A program made the position numbers and the translations under genes. A DNA stretch of 39,661 nt from Alphaproteobacteria bacterium (GTDB lineage Bacteria; Pseudomonadota; Alphaproteobacteria; Rhodospirillales; 2-02-FULL-58-16), in NCBI GenBank assembly GCA_024278615.1, contig JAJRSS010000180.1:1-39661 (forward strand). Reading direction: 5' to 3'. The notes beneath the pieces are model-generated. The model did no database searches, was not told where the DNA came from, and was given only the letters and a program-made list of their open reading frames with translations. This document shows positions 17,980-26,576 of this stretch, piece by piece; position 1 is the stretch's first letter, and every line of letters begins with the position of its first letter.

Positions 17980-19161
17980 TCAAATAACAATAACCCCTCG
18001 CTCAAATCCGTTGAGCACTTCGTTGCCGCCTTCCCTGACCAGCAGGATATCGTGATGGCGGAAACCGCCTATGCCTTCGATGGAAATCATGGGCTCGATG
18101 GAAACCACCATGTTTTCCTCTAGCACCGTATCGTTATAGGGACGAAGTTCGCCCCCTTCCTCCCGCCCGTACCAAAAGCCCAGGATGCCAAAGGAATGGC
18201 CCGTGCCGAAGGTGCGGTTTTCCAGGTAGCCGGCTTCCTCGTATACCGGGTTGACGACCTTGTCGATGTCCGAACACTTCGCCCCCGCCCGCACTGCCTC
18301 GATGCCCACCATATGGGCGGCCACGTTGACCTCGAACGGCTTGCGGACTTCATCGGGCAGGTGACCCAGCACCAGACTGCGTTCCAGGGCCGCGTAGTAG
18401 CCGGCAATCATGGGGAAGCAGTTTAGGATTAAAGGTTCGCCGGCACGAATCTTGCGCGGCGTATTCAGGTTGTGGGCACCGTAGGAACGGCTAGCCCCCG
18501 ATTGGAACCAGCACCAAGTGGCGTCCACTTCCACATTCGGATAGCGGCGAACGATTTCGTCCTCCATGGCGGCCACCGCCGTACGCGCAATGACGTATTC
18601 GGGCACTCCCTCCTTGCAGGCGTCGACACAGGCCTGGCCGCCGATGTCGCTGATCTGGGCTCCGTCGCGGATAACCTTGATCTCTTCTTCCGATTTGATC
18701 AGCCGTTGGCGCATGGTGGCTTCAGCGATGTCGGCGAATTCGAAAGCCGGAAACGCTGCCTTCAATTTTTCCTGCAAGGCGATGGAAACCGTGTCTTTCT
18801 CGATACCCAGGCGGCCTTTTATGACGCCGTTGTCCGATAGAATACCTTCGATGTGCTTCAGGGTGCCGGTGACCGCATCGGTATGGTCGTTGTAGATGCG
18901 AGTATCCTCGAACCAGGTGTTGTTCCTGGGCCGGTCGTATTCGACCAACGGACCAATCACCCCGGGAGTTCCCCGGCGGGGAATTACCGCCGCATGCAGG
19001 CGGCCGAAGGGCGCCATATAGAAACTGCTGTAATAAAGCGTGTTCTGGATTGAAGTGGTGATCACCGCATCCAGGCCCAGCCGGTCCATGATCCCGTAGA
19101 GGCATTCCAGCCTCCGATTCATTTCGGCACGGGTGAACACGCTTTGGCCGTATTCAGACAT
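17980..19161 (-). CDS. creatinase-like M24 family hydrolase
   Basis: The 393-residue protein has the pita-bread fold of the M24/creatinase family and resembles, as I recall it, Pseudomonas creatinase across its length. Matching segments are RLIKSEEEIKVIRDGAQISD, ATWCWFQSGASRSYGAHNLN (the His corresponds to the catalytic His232), LILNCFPMIAGYYAALERSL, TFGTGHSFGILGFWYGREEG and VLEENMVVSIEPMISIEGIG. The metal-binding set expected of a metallopeptidase is not kept, as in creatinase. Creatinase hydrolyses creatine to sarcosine and urea (EC 3.5.3.3). No sarcosine oxidase, creatininase or urease gene lies near, so a related guanidino substrate is possible. The start at 19161 has AAGGAGA upstream. 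Confidence 0.8.
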   Translation of the reverse strand: MSEYGQSVFTRAEMNRRLECLYGIMDRLGLDAVITTSIQNTLYYSSFYMAPFGRLHAAVIPRRGTPGVIGPLVEYDRPRNNTWFEDTRIYNDHTDAVTGTLKHIEGILSDNGVIKGRLGIEKDTVSIALQEKLKAAFPAFEFADIAEATMRQRLIKSEEEIKVIRDGAQISDIGGQACVDACKEGVPEYVIARTAVAAMEDEIVRRYPNVEVDATWCWFQSGASRSYGAHNLNTPRKIRAGEPLILNCFPMIAGYYAALERSLVLGHLPDEVRKPFEVNVAAHMVGIEAVRAGAKCSDIDKVVNPVYEEAGYLENRTFGTGHSFGILGFWYGREEGGELRPYNDTVLEENMVVSIEPMISIEGIGGFRHHDILLVREGGNEVLNGFERGVIVI

Positions 19162-19179
19162 TTGGCGTCTCCTTGAAAA

Positions 19180-19391
19180 TCAGGGTTGTTGTTCCCGTAG
19201 TTTCGGCTCGGACTTGCGCTCTGCCCTTCCGGTCGGCAGCAGGGTGAAGACGAACAGCAAGGCGCCAGCGTATCGAAACGTAAGCGCGGCCACGGGAGCA
19301 CCACAGGCATCGTAGGTCAATTGGGCAAGGATGGTTAAACGACAAAGGAAACGGCCGACATCAAAGCCCAAAAGATGCTTTTGTCTTTTAT
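19180..19391 (-). pseudogene. decayed N-terminus of an EamA-type transporter
   Basis: Between the creatinase-like gene and the large oxidoreductase gene, two overlapping frames read as one broken EamA N-terminus. The first gives KDKSIFWALMSAVSFVV and then a stop at 19335-19337. A shift of frame continues as LTILAQLTYDACGAPVAALT and FRYAGALLFVFTLLPTGRAE, ending at 19180. This is the helix 1-2 pattern of DMT transporters (compare LxYDAGxxPxxLxxxRF). The expected start codon reads ATA at 19391-19389, five bases after a GGGGAG ribosome site. The remaining eight helices are absent. Recognition rests on about 55 residues, so this is a moderate-confidence call. Confidence 0.5.
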
Positions 19392-19722
19392 CTGCTCTCC
19401 CCGAAAGAACAATGTATTGATTTTGATTCCATCCAAGTGGATGGAATAGATGTTTCTTCTATGGGCTGAACCACCGTCGGGGCAAGCGGAATTCGACCGC
19501 AGCGAATAAATAGTCCCAAAATGCAAATAATCATCGTTCGCCGACAGGCCCCAGCGGGCAATATTCAGCTCCGTTCGAGGCGCCGGTGGAGGCATTGTTT
19601 CACAATACCGTCAAGGCCCGTGGTTCATATTGTCTTCAAAGTCGCCAGCCGCTACCCTTAACCATGCCTCGGGAAGAAAAGGCCACCGCCCATCAGCGAA
19701 ATGTTTTTGAGTGGGGTTCCTG
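19392..19722. other. noncoding stretch before the large oxidoreductase
   Basis: About 330 bp without a recognisable gene. A minus-strand frame of moderate length runs through it into the transporter remnant, but its sequence is not protein-like. The base composition is more AT-rich than the flanking genes. It contains the inverted repeat at 19426-19447 and presumably the promoter of the plus-strand gene starting near 19723. I see no RNA gene. Confidence 0.4.
19426..19447. repeat. perfect 9-bp inverted repeat
   Basis: ATTCCATCC (19426-19434) and GGATGGAAT (19439-19447) are exact reverse complements around AAGT. It lies about 35 bp upstream of the transporter remnant and 276 bp before the plus-strand oxidoreductase start. 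No U tract follows on either strand, so an operator is more likely than a terminator. It may be a relic of the regulation of the lost transporter. Confidence 0.6.
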
Positions 19723-22700
19723 ATGGCCCTGGCCAAAGTCGCGCTCGACGATAAATACACCGCCCTGGAAGGCCGGATCTATCTGACCGGCACCCAGGCG
19801 CTGGTGCGCCTGCCCCTGGTCCAGCGGCGGCGGGACCTGGCAGCCGGGCTCAACACCGCCGGGTTCGTTACCGGCTATCGCGGTTCGCCGCTCGGCAACG
19901 TGGACAAGGAGTATTGGCGGGCGGAAAGCCTGCTCAAGGACAGCCATATCCATTTTCAGCCGGGCGTCAACGAAGACCTGGCGGCCACCGCCATCTGGGG
20001 CAGCCAACAGGTCAACCTGTTCGAAGGGGCGCGTTACGACGGCGTTTTCGCCATGTGGTACGGCAAGGGGCCGGGAGTGGACCGTTCCGGCGACGTGTTC
20101 CGGCATGGCAACTTCGCCGGCACCTCGGCCCATGGCGGGGTTCTGCTGCTGGCCGGCGACGATCCGGCATGCAAATCGTCCACCGTGCCCAGCCAGAGCG
20201 AACATGCCCTCGCCGACGCCCAGATCCCGGTGCTCAACCCGGCCAACGTGCAGGAAGTCCTGGATTTCGGCATCATCGGCTGGGCCATGTCGCGGTATTC
20301 CGGCTGCTGGGTAGGCATGAAGACGATCACCGAAAACGTGGACGCCTCGGCCGCCGTTCGGGTTGACCCGGACCGCATCGCCATCACCCTGCCCGATGAT
20401 TTCGAAATACCCGAAGGCGGGCTTCACATCCGCTGGCCCGATCCGCCCTTGGATCAGGAACGGCGCTTGCAACAATACAAGATCTACGCCGCGCTGGCTT
20501 TCGCCCGCGCCAACGGCCTCGACACCATGGTCATCGACAGCCCCCGGCCGAGGCTGGGCATTATCTCCACTGGTAAATCGTTCCTCGACGTACTCCAGGC
20601 CCTGGAGGATTTGGGTATCGACGAATCCCAAGCCGCCGAAATCGGCCTTCGGGTTTACAAGGTGGGCATGCCCTGGCCCCTGGAACGGGAAGGCGTGCGC
20701 CATTTCGCCGAAGGGCTGGAAGAAATCCTGGTGGTGGAGGAAAAGCGCGCCGTCATCGAAAACCAGATGAAGGAGCAGTTGTACAACTGGCGGGCCAGCG
20801 TGCGCCCCCGGGTGGTGGGCAAGTTCGATGAGGAAGGAACCTGGATCCTGCCATCGGCCGGCGAATTGACCCCGGCCCGCATCGCCCGGGTGATCGCCGA
20901 ACGCATTGACCGCTTTTACACCAGCCCCCGCATCAAGGAGCGGCTGGAGATTCTGGAACGGCGGGAAAAGGTGGTGCAGGGCCCCCTGCCCGACATCCAG
21001 CGGGTCCCTTATTTCTGTTCCGGCTGTCCCCACAACACGTCCACCAAGGTTCCCGAAGGGTCGCGGGCATTGGCCGGCATCGGATGCCACTACATGGTGA
21101 CGTGGATGGACCGGGACACCCAGACCTTCACCCACATGGGCGGCGAGGGGGCCAGCTGGATTGGCCAGGCGCCGTTTACCAAGACGGAACATACGTTCGT
21201 CAACCTGGGGGACGGCACCTATTTCCATTCCGGCCTGTTGGCCGTGCGCGCCGCCGTCGCCGCCGGCGTGAACATTACCTACAAGATTCTCTATAACGAC
21301 GCCGTCGCCATGACCGGCGGCCAGCCCATGGACGGGCCGTTGAGCGTTCCCATGATTACCCGCCAGCTGAGCGCCGAAGGGATCGGCCGTATCGCCGTGG
21401 TTTCCGAAGGAAAGGACCGGTATGCCGTGGGTGATTCCTTCGCCCCCCACGTCACCTTCCACGGCCGCGGGGAGATGGATGCCCTGCAACGGGAACTGCG
21501 CCGGTGTAAGGGGGTTTCGGTCCTGGTGTACGACCAGACCTGCGCCGCGGAATTGCGGCGAAGACGCAAGCGGGGCCTGGCCGCCGACCCGCCCCGCAGG
21601 GCCTTCATCAACCAGGCGGTATGCGAAGGGTGCGGCGATTGCGGCGTTCAATCCAATTGCGTTTCCATCATTCCGGTCGAGACCGAATGGGGGCGCAAGC
21701 GGGCCATCGACCAGTCATCGTGCAACAAGGATTTTTCCTGCATCAACGGCTTCTGCCCCAGCTTCGTTACCGTGCACGGCGGGGGCCTGCGCAAGCAGGC
21801 CGGCGCCGGCGCGGACGCCGGCTTCCCTGATCCGGGCGAATCCGGCCTGCCCGAACCCCGCCTTCCCGGCGTCGCGGAACCTTATGGCATCGCCATTACC
21901 GGCATCGGCGGCACCGGGGTGGTCACCGTCGGCGCCCTTCTGGGCATGGCCGCCCACATGGAAGGCCGCGGCGTTTCGGTGCTGGACATGGCGGGGCTGG
22001 CACAGAAGAACGGCGCCGTGGTCACCCATGTGCGCATCGCCGAAAAACCCGAACGAATCCACGCCGCCCGCATCGCCGCCGGCGGTGCCAACGTGCTTTT
22101 GGGCTGTGATCTGGTCACCGCCGGCAGCGCCGAAACCCTGGGCAAGATCAGGGCCGCCCTGTCCCATTCGGTGATCAACAACCACCAAACCATGACCGCC
22201 GCCTTCACCCAGGACCCGGACGTCAAGTTTCCCCAGAAGGGACTCATGGAAACCATCGCCCAGTCCTCGAAGGATGCCCATTTCATCGACGCCACCGGAC
22301 TGGCCACGGCGTTGATGGGAGATTCCATCGCCTCGAACCTGTTCATGGTTGGCTTCGCCTACCAGAAGGGACTGCTGCCGGTATCGGCGGAGGCCATTAT
22401 CCAGGCCATCGGGTTGAACGGGGTCGCCGTGGACTTTAACAAAAAGGCCTTCCTGTGGGGCCGGCGCGCCGCCCATGACATGACGGCGGTGGAAAAGACC
22501 TCCGGCCTGGCGCCCAGAATGCCGGATACCCCTTCGGCGACGACACGGCAAGATACCGTCAGGCGGCATAGGGAAGCCCTGACCGCCTATCAGGACAACG
22601 CCTATGCGGAACGCCACCGCGCCCTGGTGGAACAGGTACGAACGAAGGAAACAGAGAAGGGCCTGGCGGGGCTGGCGGAAACGGTGGCGGAGAATTATTA

Positions 22701-23196
22701 TCGCCTGTTGGCCTACAAGGATGAGTACGAGGTCGCCCGTCTTTATTCCGCGGACGCCTTCCGCAGACAACTGGACCGGCAGTTCGAAGGCGACTTCACC
22801 CTGTCCTTCCATCTGGCGCCGCCGTTGTTGGCGACCCGGGACCCGGTGACTGGCGTTCCACGCAAGAGGGAGTACGGCGGGTGGATGATGAATGTGTTCA
22901 ACATCCTGGCCAAGGGCAAGGGACTGCGCGGCACGGTATTCGACATCTTCGGTTACGGGCAGGAGCGCAAACTGGAACGGGCGCTGATCGGGGAATACGA
23001 GCAGACGGTGGACCAACTGCTGGCCGGACTGAACGCCGATAACCACGCCCTGGCGGTGGAGATCAGCGCCCTGCCCCAAACCATTCGCGGCTTCGGCCAC
23101 GTCAAGCTGGCGGCCATGGAACGGGCCAAGGCCCGGCGGGCGGAATTGATGGACGCCTTCCGCGATCCGGCCCTTCGCAAGACCGCCGCCGAATAA
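19723..23196 (+). CDS. indolepyruvate ferredoxin oxidoreductase family protein (fused subunits)
   Basis: This 1157-residue protein fuses the subunits of a 2-oxoacid:ferredoxin oxidoreductase. The N-terminal part has GFVTGYRGSPLGNVDKEYWR and HFQPGVNEDLAATAIWGSQQ. The thiamine-diphosphate half shows YFCSGCPHNTSTKVPEG, GEGASWIGQAPF and NLGDGTYFHSG. A cysteine-rich iron-sulfur segment follows (VCEGCGDCGVQSNCVSI, then SSCNKDFSCINGFCPSF), and then the gamma-like domain with GIGGTGVVTVGALLGMAAHM and MAGLAQKNGAVVTHVRIAEK. The family oxidises aryl or branched 2-oxoacids to acyl-CoA. The true substrate is uncertain for the fused type. ATG 19723 is preferred; a GTG at 19711 is an alternative. It converges on pyk, six bases apart. 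Confidence 0.92.
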   Translation: MALAKVALDDKYTALEGRIYLTGTQALVRLPLVQRRRDLAAGLNTAGFVTGYRGSPLGNVDKEYWRAESLLKDSHIHFQPGVNEDLAATAIWGSQQVNLFEGARYDGVFAMWYGKGPGVDRSGDVFRHGNFAGTSAHGGVLLLAGDDPACKSSTVPSQSEHALADAQIPVLNPANVQEVLDFGIIGWAMSRYSGCWVGMKTITENVDASAAVRVDPDRIAITLPDDFEIPEGGLHIRWPDPPLDQERRLQQYKIYAALAFARANGLDTMVIDSPRPRLGIISTGKSFLDVLQALEDLGIDESQAAEIGLRVYKVGMPWPLEREGVRHFAEGLEEILVVEEKRAVIENQMKEQLYNWRASVRPRVVGKFDEEGTWILPSAGELTPARIARVIAERIDRFYTSPRIKERLEILERREKVVQGPLPDIQRVPYFCSGCPHNTSTKVPEGSRALAGIGCHYMVTWMDRDTQTFTHMGGEGASWIGQAPFTKTEHTFVNLGDGTYFHSGLLAVRAAVAAGVNITYKILYNDAVAMTGGQPMDGPLSVPMITRQLSAEGIGRIAVVSEGKDRYAVGDSFAPHVTFHGRGEMDALQRELRRCKGVSVLVYDQTCAAELRRRRKRGLAADPPRRAFINQAVCEGCGDCGVQSNCVSIIPVETEWGRKRAIDQSSCNKDFSCINGFCPSFVTVHGGGLRKQAGAGADAGFPDPGESGLPEPRLPGVAEPYGIAITGIGGTGVVTVGALLGMAAHMEGRGVSVLDMAGLAQKNGAVVTHVRIAEKPERIHAARIAAGGANVLLGCDLVTAGSAETLGKIRAALSHSVINNHQTMTAAFTQDPDVKFPQKGLMETIAQSSKDAHFIDATGLATALMGDSIASNLFMVGFAYQKGLLPVSAEAIIQAIGLNGVAVDFNKKAFLWGRRAAHDMTAVEKTSGLAPRMPDTPSATTRQDTVRRHREALTAYQDNAYAERHRALVEQVRTKETEKGLAGLAETVAENYYRLLAYKDEYEVARLYSADAFRRQLDRQFEGDFTLSFHLAPPLLATRDPVTGVPRKREYGGWMMNVFNILAKGKGLRGTVFDIFGYGQERKLERALIGEYEQTVDQLLAGLNADNHALAVEISALPQTIRGFGHVKLAAMERAKARRAELMDAFRDPALRKTAAE

Positions 23197-23201
23197 ATTT
23201 T

Positions 23202-24617
23202 CTACTTCATCCAGGCGATGCGCAGGATATTGGTGGCGCCGGGGGTGCCGAAGGGAACGCCGGCGGTCACCACCAGCCGGTCGCCCGATGTGGCGAATTC
23301 CTCCCGCAAGGCCATCGCCATGGCCATGCCGACCATTTCGCTGAAACTGCTCAGTTCCTTGGTATGCACCGAATGCACGCCCCAGGCCAGGGCCAGCTTG
23401 CGCGCCGTGACAGCGTTGGCGGTGAGGCCCAGGATAGGCACCTGCGGCCGTTCGCGGGCGGCGCGCAAGGTGGTCGAACCGGAAGAGCTGAAGGTGACGA
23501 TGACCGCCGCCGAAATGGTATGGGCCACTTGGCGGGCGGCGGCGGTGATGGCGTCGGCGGCGGTGGCCTCGGGCTCCCGGCGGCCGGCGTCCATCATTTT
23601 GCGGTATTGAGGGTCAATTTCGACCCGGTTGACGATGCGGTCCATCATCGCCACCGCCTCCACCGGATAAGCGCCCACGGCCGTTTCCGCCGACAACATC
23701 ACCGAATCGGCGCCGTCGTAGATGGCGGTGGCCACATCGGAAGCTTCGGCCCGGGTGGGCGTCGGCGCATGAACCATGGAATCCAGCATCTGGGTGGCGA
23801 CGATCACCGGCTTTCCGGCGAAGCGGCAGGCGCTGATGATTCTTTTTTGCAGGGCGGGAACGTCCTCGGGCGGCACTTCGACGCCCAGGTCGCCACGGGC
23901 GACCATTACCGCGTCGGCCAGGTCGATGATTTCAAAAAGGTGATCCATGGCCGCCGGCTTTTCCAGCTTGACCAGGATGCCCGCCTTGCCGCCGATGAGC
24001 TTACGGGCCTCGGCCACGTCTTCGGGGCGTTGAACGAAGGAAAGGGCAATCCAGTCAACGCCAAGGTCAAGGGCGAACTGAAGATCGGAGCGGTCTTTTT
24101 TGGTCAACGGCGTCAACCCGGTGACCGCCGCCGGAATGTTCAGCCCCTTGTGGTCGGAAAGTTCACCGCCGGTAATGACCACCGTTTCAGCGTAGTCGGC
24201 GCCGCAATCGACCACCCGAAGGCGGACCTTGCCGTCATCCAGCAACAGATCGATGCCTGGATGCAGGGCGGCGAAAATTTCGGAATGGGGCAGAGGCGCC
24301 CGGTGTTCGTCGCCGGGCGTTTCCGCCAGATCGACCCGGAACTTGGCGCCTTCGACCAGACGCACGGGTCCGTGGGCGAATTCACCGATGCGCAGCTTGG
24401 GCCCCTGCATATCGGCAACAATACCGATGGGCCGGCTGAAATGAACCTCCAGCACGCGGATAATATCATACAGCTTCTTGTGGTCTTCGTGGGTGCCGTG
24501 GGAAAAATTGAGGCGAAAAACATCGGCGCCGGCGGCGAATAAGGCGGCGATGGATTCCTTATCGGCGACGGCGGGTCCCAGAGTGGCGATTATTTTTGCG
24601 TTGCGGTTTCGGCGCAT
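23202..24617 (-). CDS. pyk: pyruvate kinase
   Basis: The 471-residue enzyme converts phosphoenolpyruvate and ADP to pyruvate and ATP. It starts RRNRNAKIIATLGPAVADKE, with VFRLNFSHGTHEDHKKLYDI carrying the substrate-binding Arg, Asn and Ser, then VADMQGPKLRIGEF, the lysine and metal site KLEKPAAMDHLFEIIDLADA, VMVARGDLGVEVPPEDVP, ATQMLDSMVHAPTPTRAEAS and DSVMLSAETAVGAYPVEAV. The small C-terminal domain follows. An upstream in-frame start at 24653 exists, but ATG 24617 gives the usual N-terminus. It is 63 bp after the glycerate 2-kinase gene and probably cotranscribed, linking the product 2-phosphoglycerate (through enolase) to pyruvate. Confidence 0.97.
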   Translation of the reverse strand: MRRNRNAKIIATLGPAVADKESIAALFAAGADVFRLNFSHGTHEDHKKLYDIIRVLEVHFSRPIGIVADMQGPKLRIGEFAHGPVRLVEGAKFRVDLAETPGDEHRAPLPHSEIFAALHPGIDLLLDDGKVRLRVVDCGADYAETVVITGGELSDHKGLNIPAAVTGLTPLTKKDRSDLQFALDLGVDWIALSFVQRPEDVAEARKLIGGKAGILVKLEKPAAMDHLFEIIDLADAVMVARGDLGVEVPPEDVPALQKRIISACRFAGKPVIVATQMLDSMVHAPTPTRAEASDVATAIYDGADSVMLSAETAVGAYPVEAVAMMDRIVNRVEIDPQYRKMMDAGRREPEATAADAITAAARQVAHTISAAVIVTFSSSGSTTLRAARERPQVPILGLTANAVTARKLALAWGVHSVHTKELSSFSEMVGMAMAMALREEFATSGDRLVVTAGVPFGTPGATNILRIAWMK

Positions 24618-24680
24618 GGCCGAATCATAGGCACACCATGGGTTTCGGGCCAATGATTATTTTGTTTCCACTCCTTGGCA

Positions 24681-25925
24681 TCAAGCGCCGCCCTCGATGA
24701 CGATCGCCCTGAAATCGTTGACGTTGGTCATTGTCGGTCCACTGATCACCAGATCACCCAGTTCCTGGAAAAAACCATAGGCGTTGTTGTCATCCAGCAT
24801 CGCCTGGGGGTCCAGACCCTTGGCTTTCGCCCGTTCCAGGGTGTCCGGACCGATGATAGCGCCGGCGTTATCCTCCGAGCCATCGATGCCGTCCGTATCG
24901 CAGGCAATGGCCCACACCGCCGGCCGGCCGTCGAGGGCGATGGCCAGGGCAAGCAGGTATTCGGCGTTGGGGCCACCCCGGCCCTGGCCGCGGATGGTCA
25001 CCGTGACCTCGCCGCCGGAAAGCAGAACCGTGGGCCGGGAAAATCCCTTGCGAACCTCTTCCGCCTGTTCGCGGGCCACCTCCCGGGCTTCCCCTTCGAT
25101 GGCGTCGCCCAGGATTACGGCGTCAAACCCGGCCTTCCTCGCCGTACCGGCGGCCGCCTCCAGGGCATCGGCCGGACGCGTTACCAGTTCGGTCCGCACC
25201 CCGGCCAGCCGGGGGTCGCCTGGCTTGGGGGTTTCCTGTTCGGCCCGGTCCAGGTGGGCGATCACGGATTGCGGCGGGATAATGCCGTACTTTTCGATCA
25301 CCCGACGGGCGTCGGCGAAGGTTGTGGGGTCCGGCACCGTTGGACCCGAAGCGATCACCGACAGATCATCGCCGGGCACGTCCGATATGGCCAGCGCCAC
25401 CACTTTGGCCGGGTATGCCGCCGCCGCCAAGCGGCCGCCCTTGACCGCCGACAGGTGTTTCCGGACGCAGTTCATTTCGGTGATGTTGGCGCCGCAGCGA
25501 AGCAGCGCGGTGTTCACCGCCTGTTTGTCGGCCAGGGTGAGGCCGGGCGCCGGCAAGGTCAGCAACGCCGAACCGCCGCCGGAAATGACGCACAGGACAA
25601 GGTCGTCCTCGCCCAATCCCTGAACTGCATCCAGAATGCGGGCCGCCGCCGCCACGCCCGCGGCGTCGGGAACCGGGTGGGATGCTTCCAGCACTTCGAT
25701 GGTGCGGCAGGGCCGGGCGTGCCCATAGCGGGTAACCACCAGTCCGTGGAGTGGCCCCTTCCAGTTCTCTTCGACCGCCCGGGCCATGCTTGCGGCGGCC
25801 TTGCCCAATCCGACCAGCACGGTTTTTCCCTTGGGCGGGGGTGGAAGAAACGGCGGCACGGCATTTTTCGGCTGGGCGGCGGCGACCGCCGATTCAAACA
25901 GGGAGCCGAGAAGCGGTTCATTCAT
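24681..25925 (-). CDS. glycerate 2-kinase (MOFRL/TtuD family)
   Basis: The 414-residue protein has the layout of type II glycerate kinases. The N-terminal domain carries GKTVLVGLGKAAASMARAVE, VVTRYGHARP, VLEASHPVPDAAGVAAA, VLCVISGGGSALLTLPAPGL and VRKHLSAVKGGRLAAAAYPA. The C-terminal MOFRL domain has PTVLLSGGEVTVTIRGQGRG, GPNAEYLLALAIALDG, IACDTDGIDGSEDNAGAIIG and the end GPTMTNVNDFRAIVIEG. It phosphorylates D-glycerate to 2-phosphoglycerate, as in tartrate, glyoxylate or serine-derived routes. A pyruvate kinase gene directly downstream is a pairing known from ttuD-ttuE loci, which supports the call. Confidence 0.93.
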   Translation of the reverse strand: MNEPLLGSLFESAVAAAQPKNAVPPFLPPPPKGKTVLVGLGKAAASMARAVEENWKGPLHGLVVTRYGHARPCRTIEVLEASHPVPDAAGVAAAARILDAVQGLGEDDLVLCVISGGGSALLTLPAPGLTLADKQAVNTALLRCGANITEMNCVRKHLSAVKGGRLAAAAYPAKVVALAISDVPGDDLSVIASGPTVPDPTTFADARRVIEKYGIIPPQSVIAHLDRAEQETPKPGDPRLAGVRTELVTRPADALEAAAGTARKAGFDAVILGDAIEGEAREVAREQAEEVRKGFSRPTVLLSGGEVTVTIRGQGRGGPNAEYLLALAIALDGRPAVWAIACDTDGIDGSEDNAGAIIGPDTLERAKAKGLDPQAMLDDNNAYGFFQELGDLVISGPTMTNVNDFRAIVIEGGA

Positions 25926-26061
25926 GGGTGGTGCGGACCTTGACGGTTGGTTTTTAGCGGCGCGCCGGCTTAGCCGAATATGGAAAATTTATCCTTTGGA
26001 AAGCGTCCGGTGCGTAGGGTTGGTGGAAATTCGACGTGAATTGGCGTGAATAGGGCCGGGT

Positions 26062-26364
26062 ATGTTCAGGTTCGTCTCCGATGCTTTGTTGTCCCTGGTG
26101 ATGGACAAGACGGCCAGAAACAAGTTGCGAAATTCGCGAGCACGGCGGAAAGTGACCGCCCGCGAGATAAAAATCAATGAACTTCAGGAAACCGTGGACA
26201 GGGTGATGACCCCCGAACGTCAGGCCCTGATCCTGAAGGCCATGAAGATACAGCGGGCCAAGTCCAAAATCCTCAATGATCTCAAGGACGAAGACAAACA
26301 GAAGCTATACGCCCTGGCGGTCAAGAAACTGCTTCGGGAGGGGGAAGAGGCGAAGAATGAATAG
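26062..26364 (+). CDS. small charged helical protein of unknown function
   Basis: The 100-residue frame (MFRFVSDALLSLVMDKTARN onward) is followed by an orphan CheZ-like gene on the same strand 212 bp later. After a short hydrophobic N-terminus it is almost wholly charged and helical (TAREIKINELQETVDRVM, then LILKAMKIQRAKSKIL), with a coiled-coil look. I do not recognise the family. It is divergent from the glycerate kinase gene (136-bp gap). The ribosome site is weak (GGGCCGGGT). Composition and codon use suggest a real gene. A flagellar or chemotaxis link is only a guess from the neighbour. Confidence 0.65.
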   Translation: MFRFVSDALLSLVMDKTARNKLRNSRARRKVTAREIKINELQETVDRVMTPERQALILKAMKIQRAKSKILNDLKDEDKQKLYALAVKKLLREGEEAKNE

Positions 26365-26576
26365 CGCTCAAAGTCTTCATTTCATCCCGCTACAAAAAGA
26401 AATTATTAAGGAAATACAGCCACTTTAGTTACCTGGATTTGATAAAGCCCTGCTGTACTAGCGATTCGCAATATACTCGGCGGTACGTACAGGGTTCACC
26501 GTTGATGGGTGCCCGGTTCAGCCCAAGCCGGCACGGGAATACCAATGTGGATATGTGTGGAAATGCGGAAGGCCCC

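Noticed and set aside
19338-19595. An 86-codon minus-strand frame as an intact small gene
   Set aside because: Only its last ~17 codons look like protein (transporter helix 1), and the sequence continues in a shifted frame, so it is part of a relic.
19693-21651. A 652-codon minus-strand frame opposite the large oxidoreductase
   Set aside because: It is His/Gly/Gln-rich with no recognisable motif, the usual mirror of a GC-rich coding strand; the plus-strand frame has strong family motifs.
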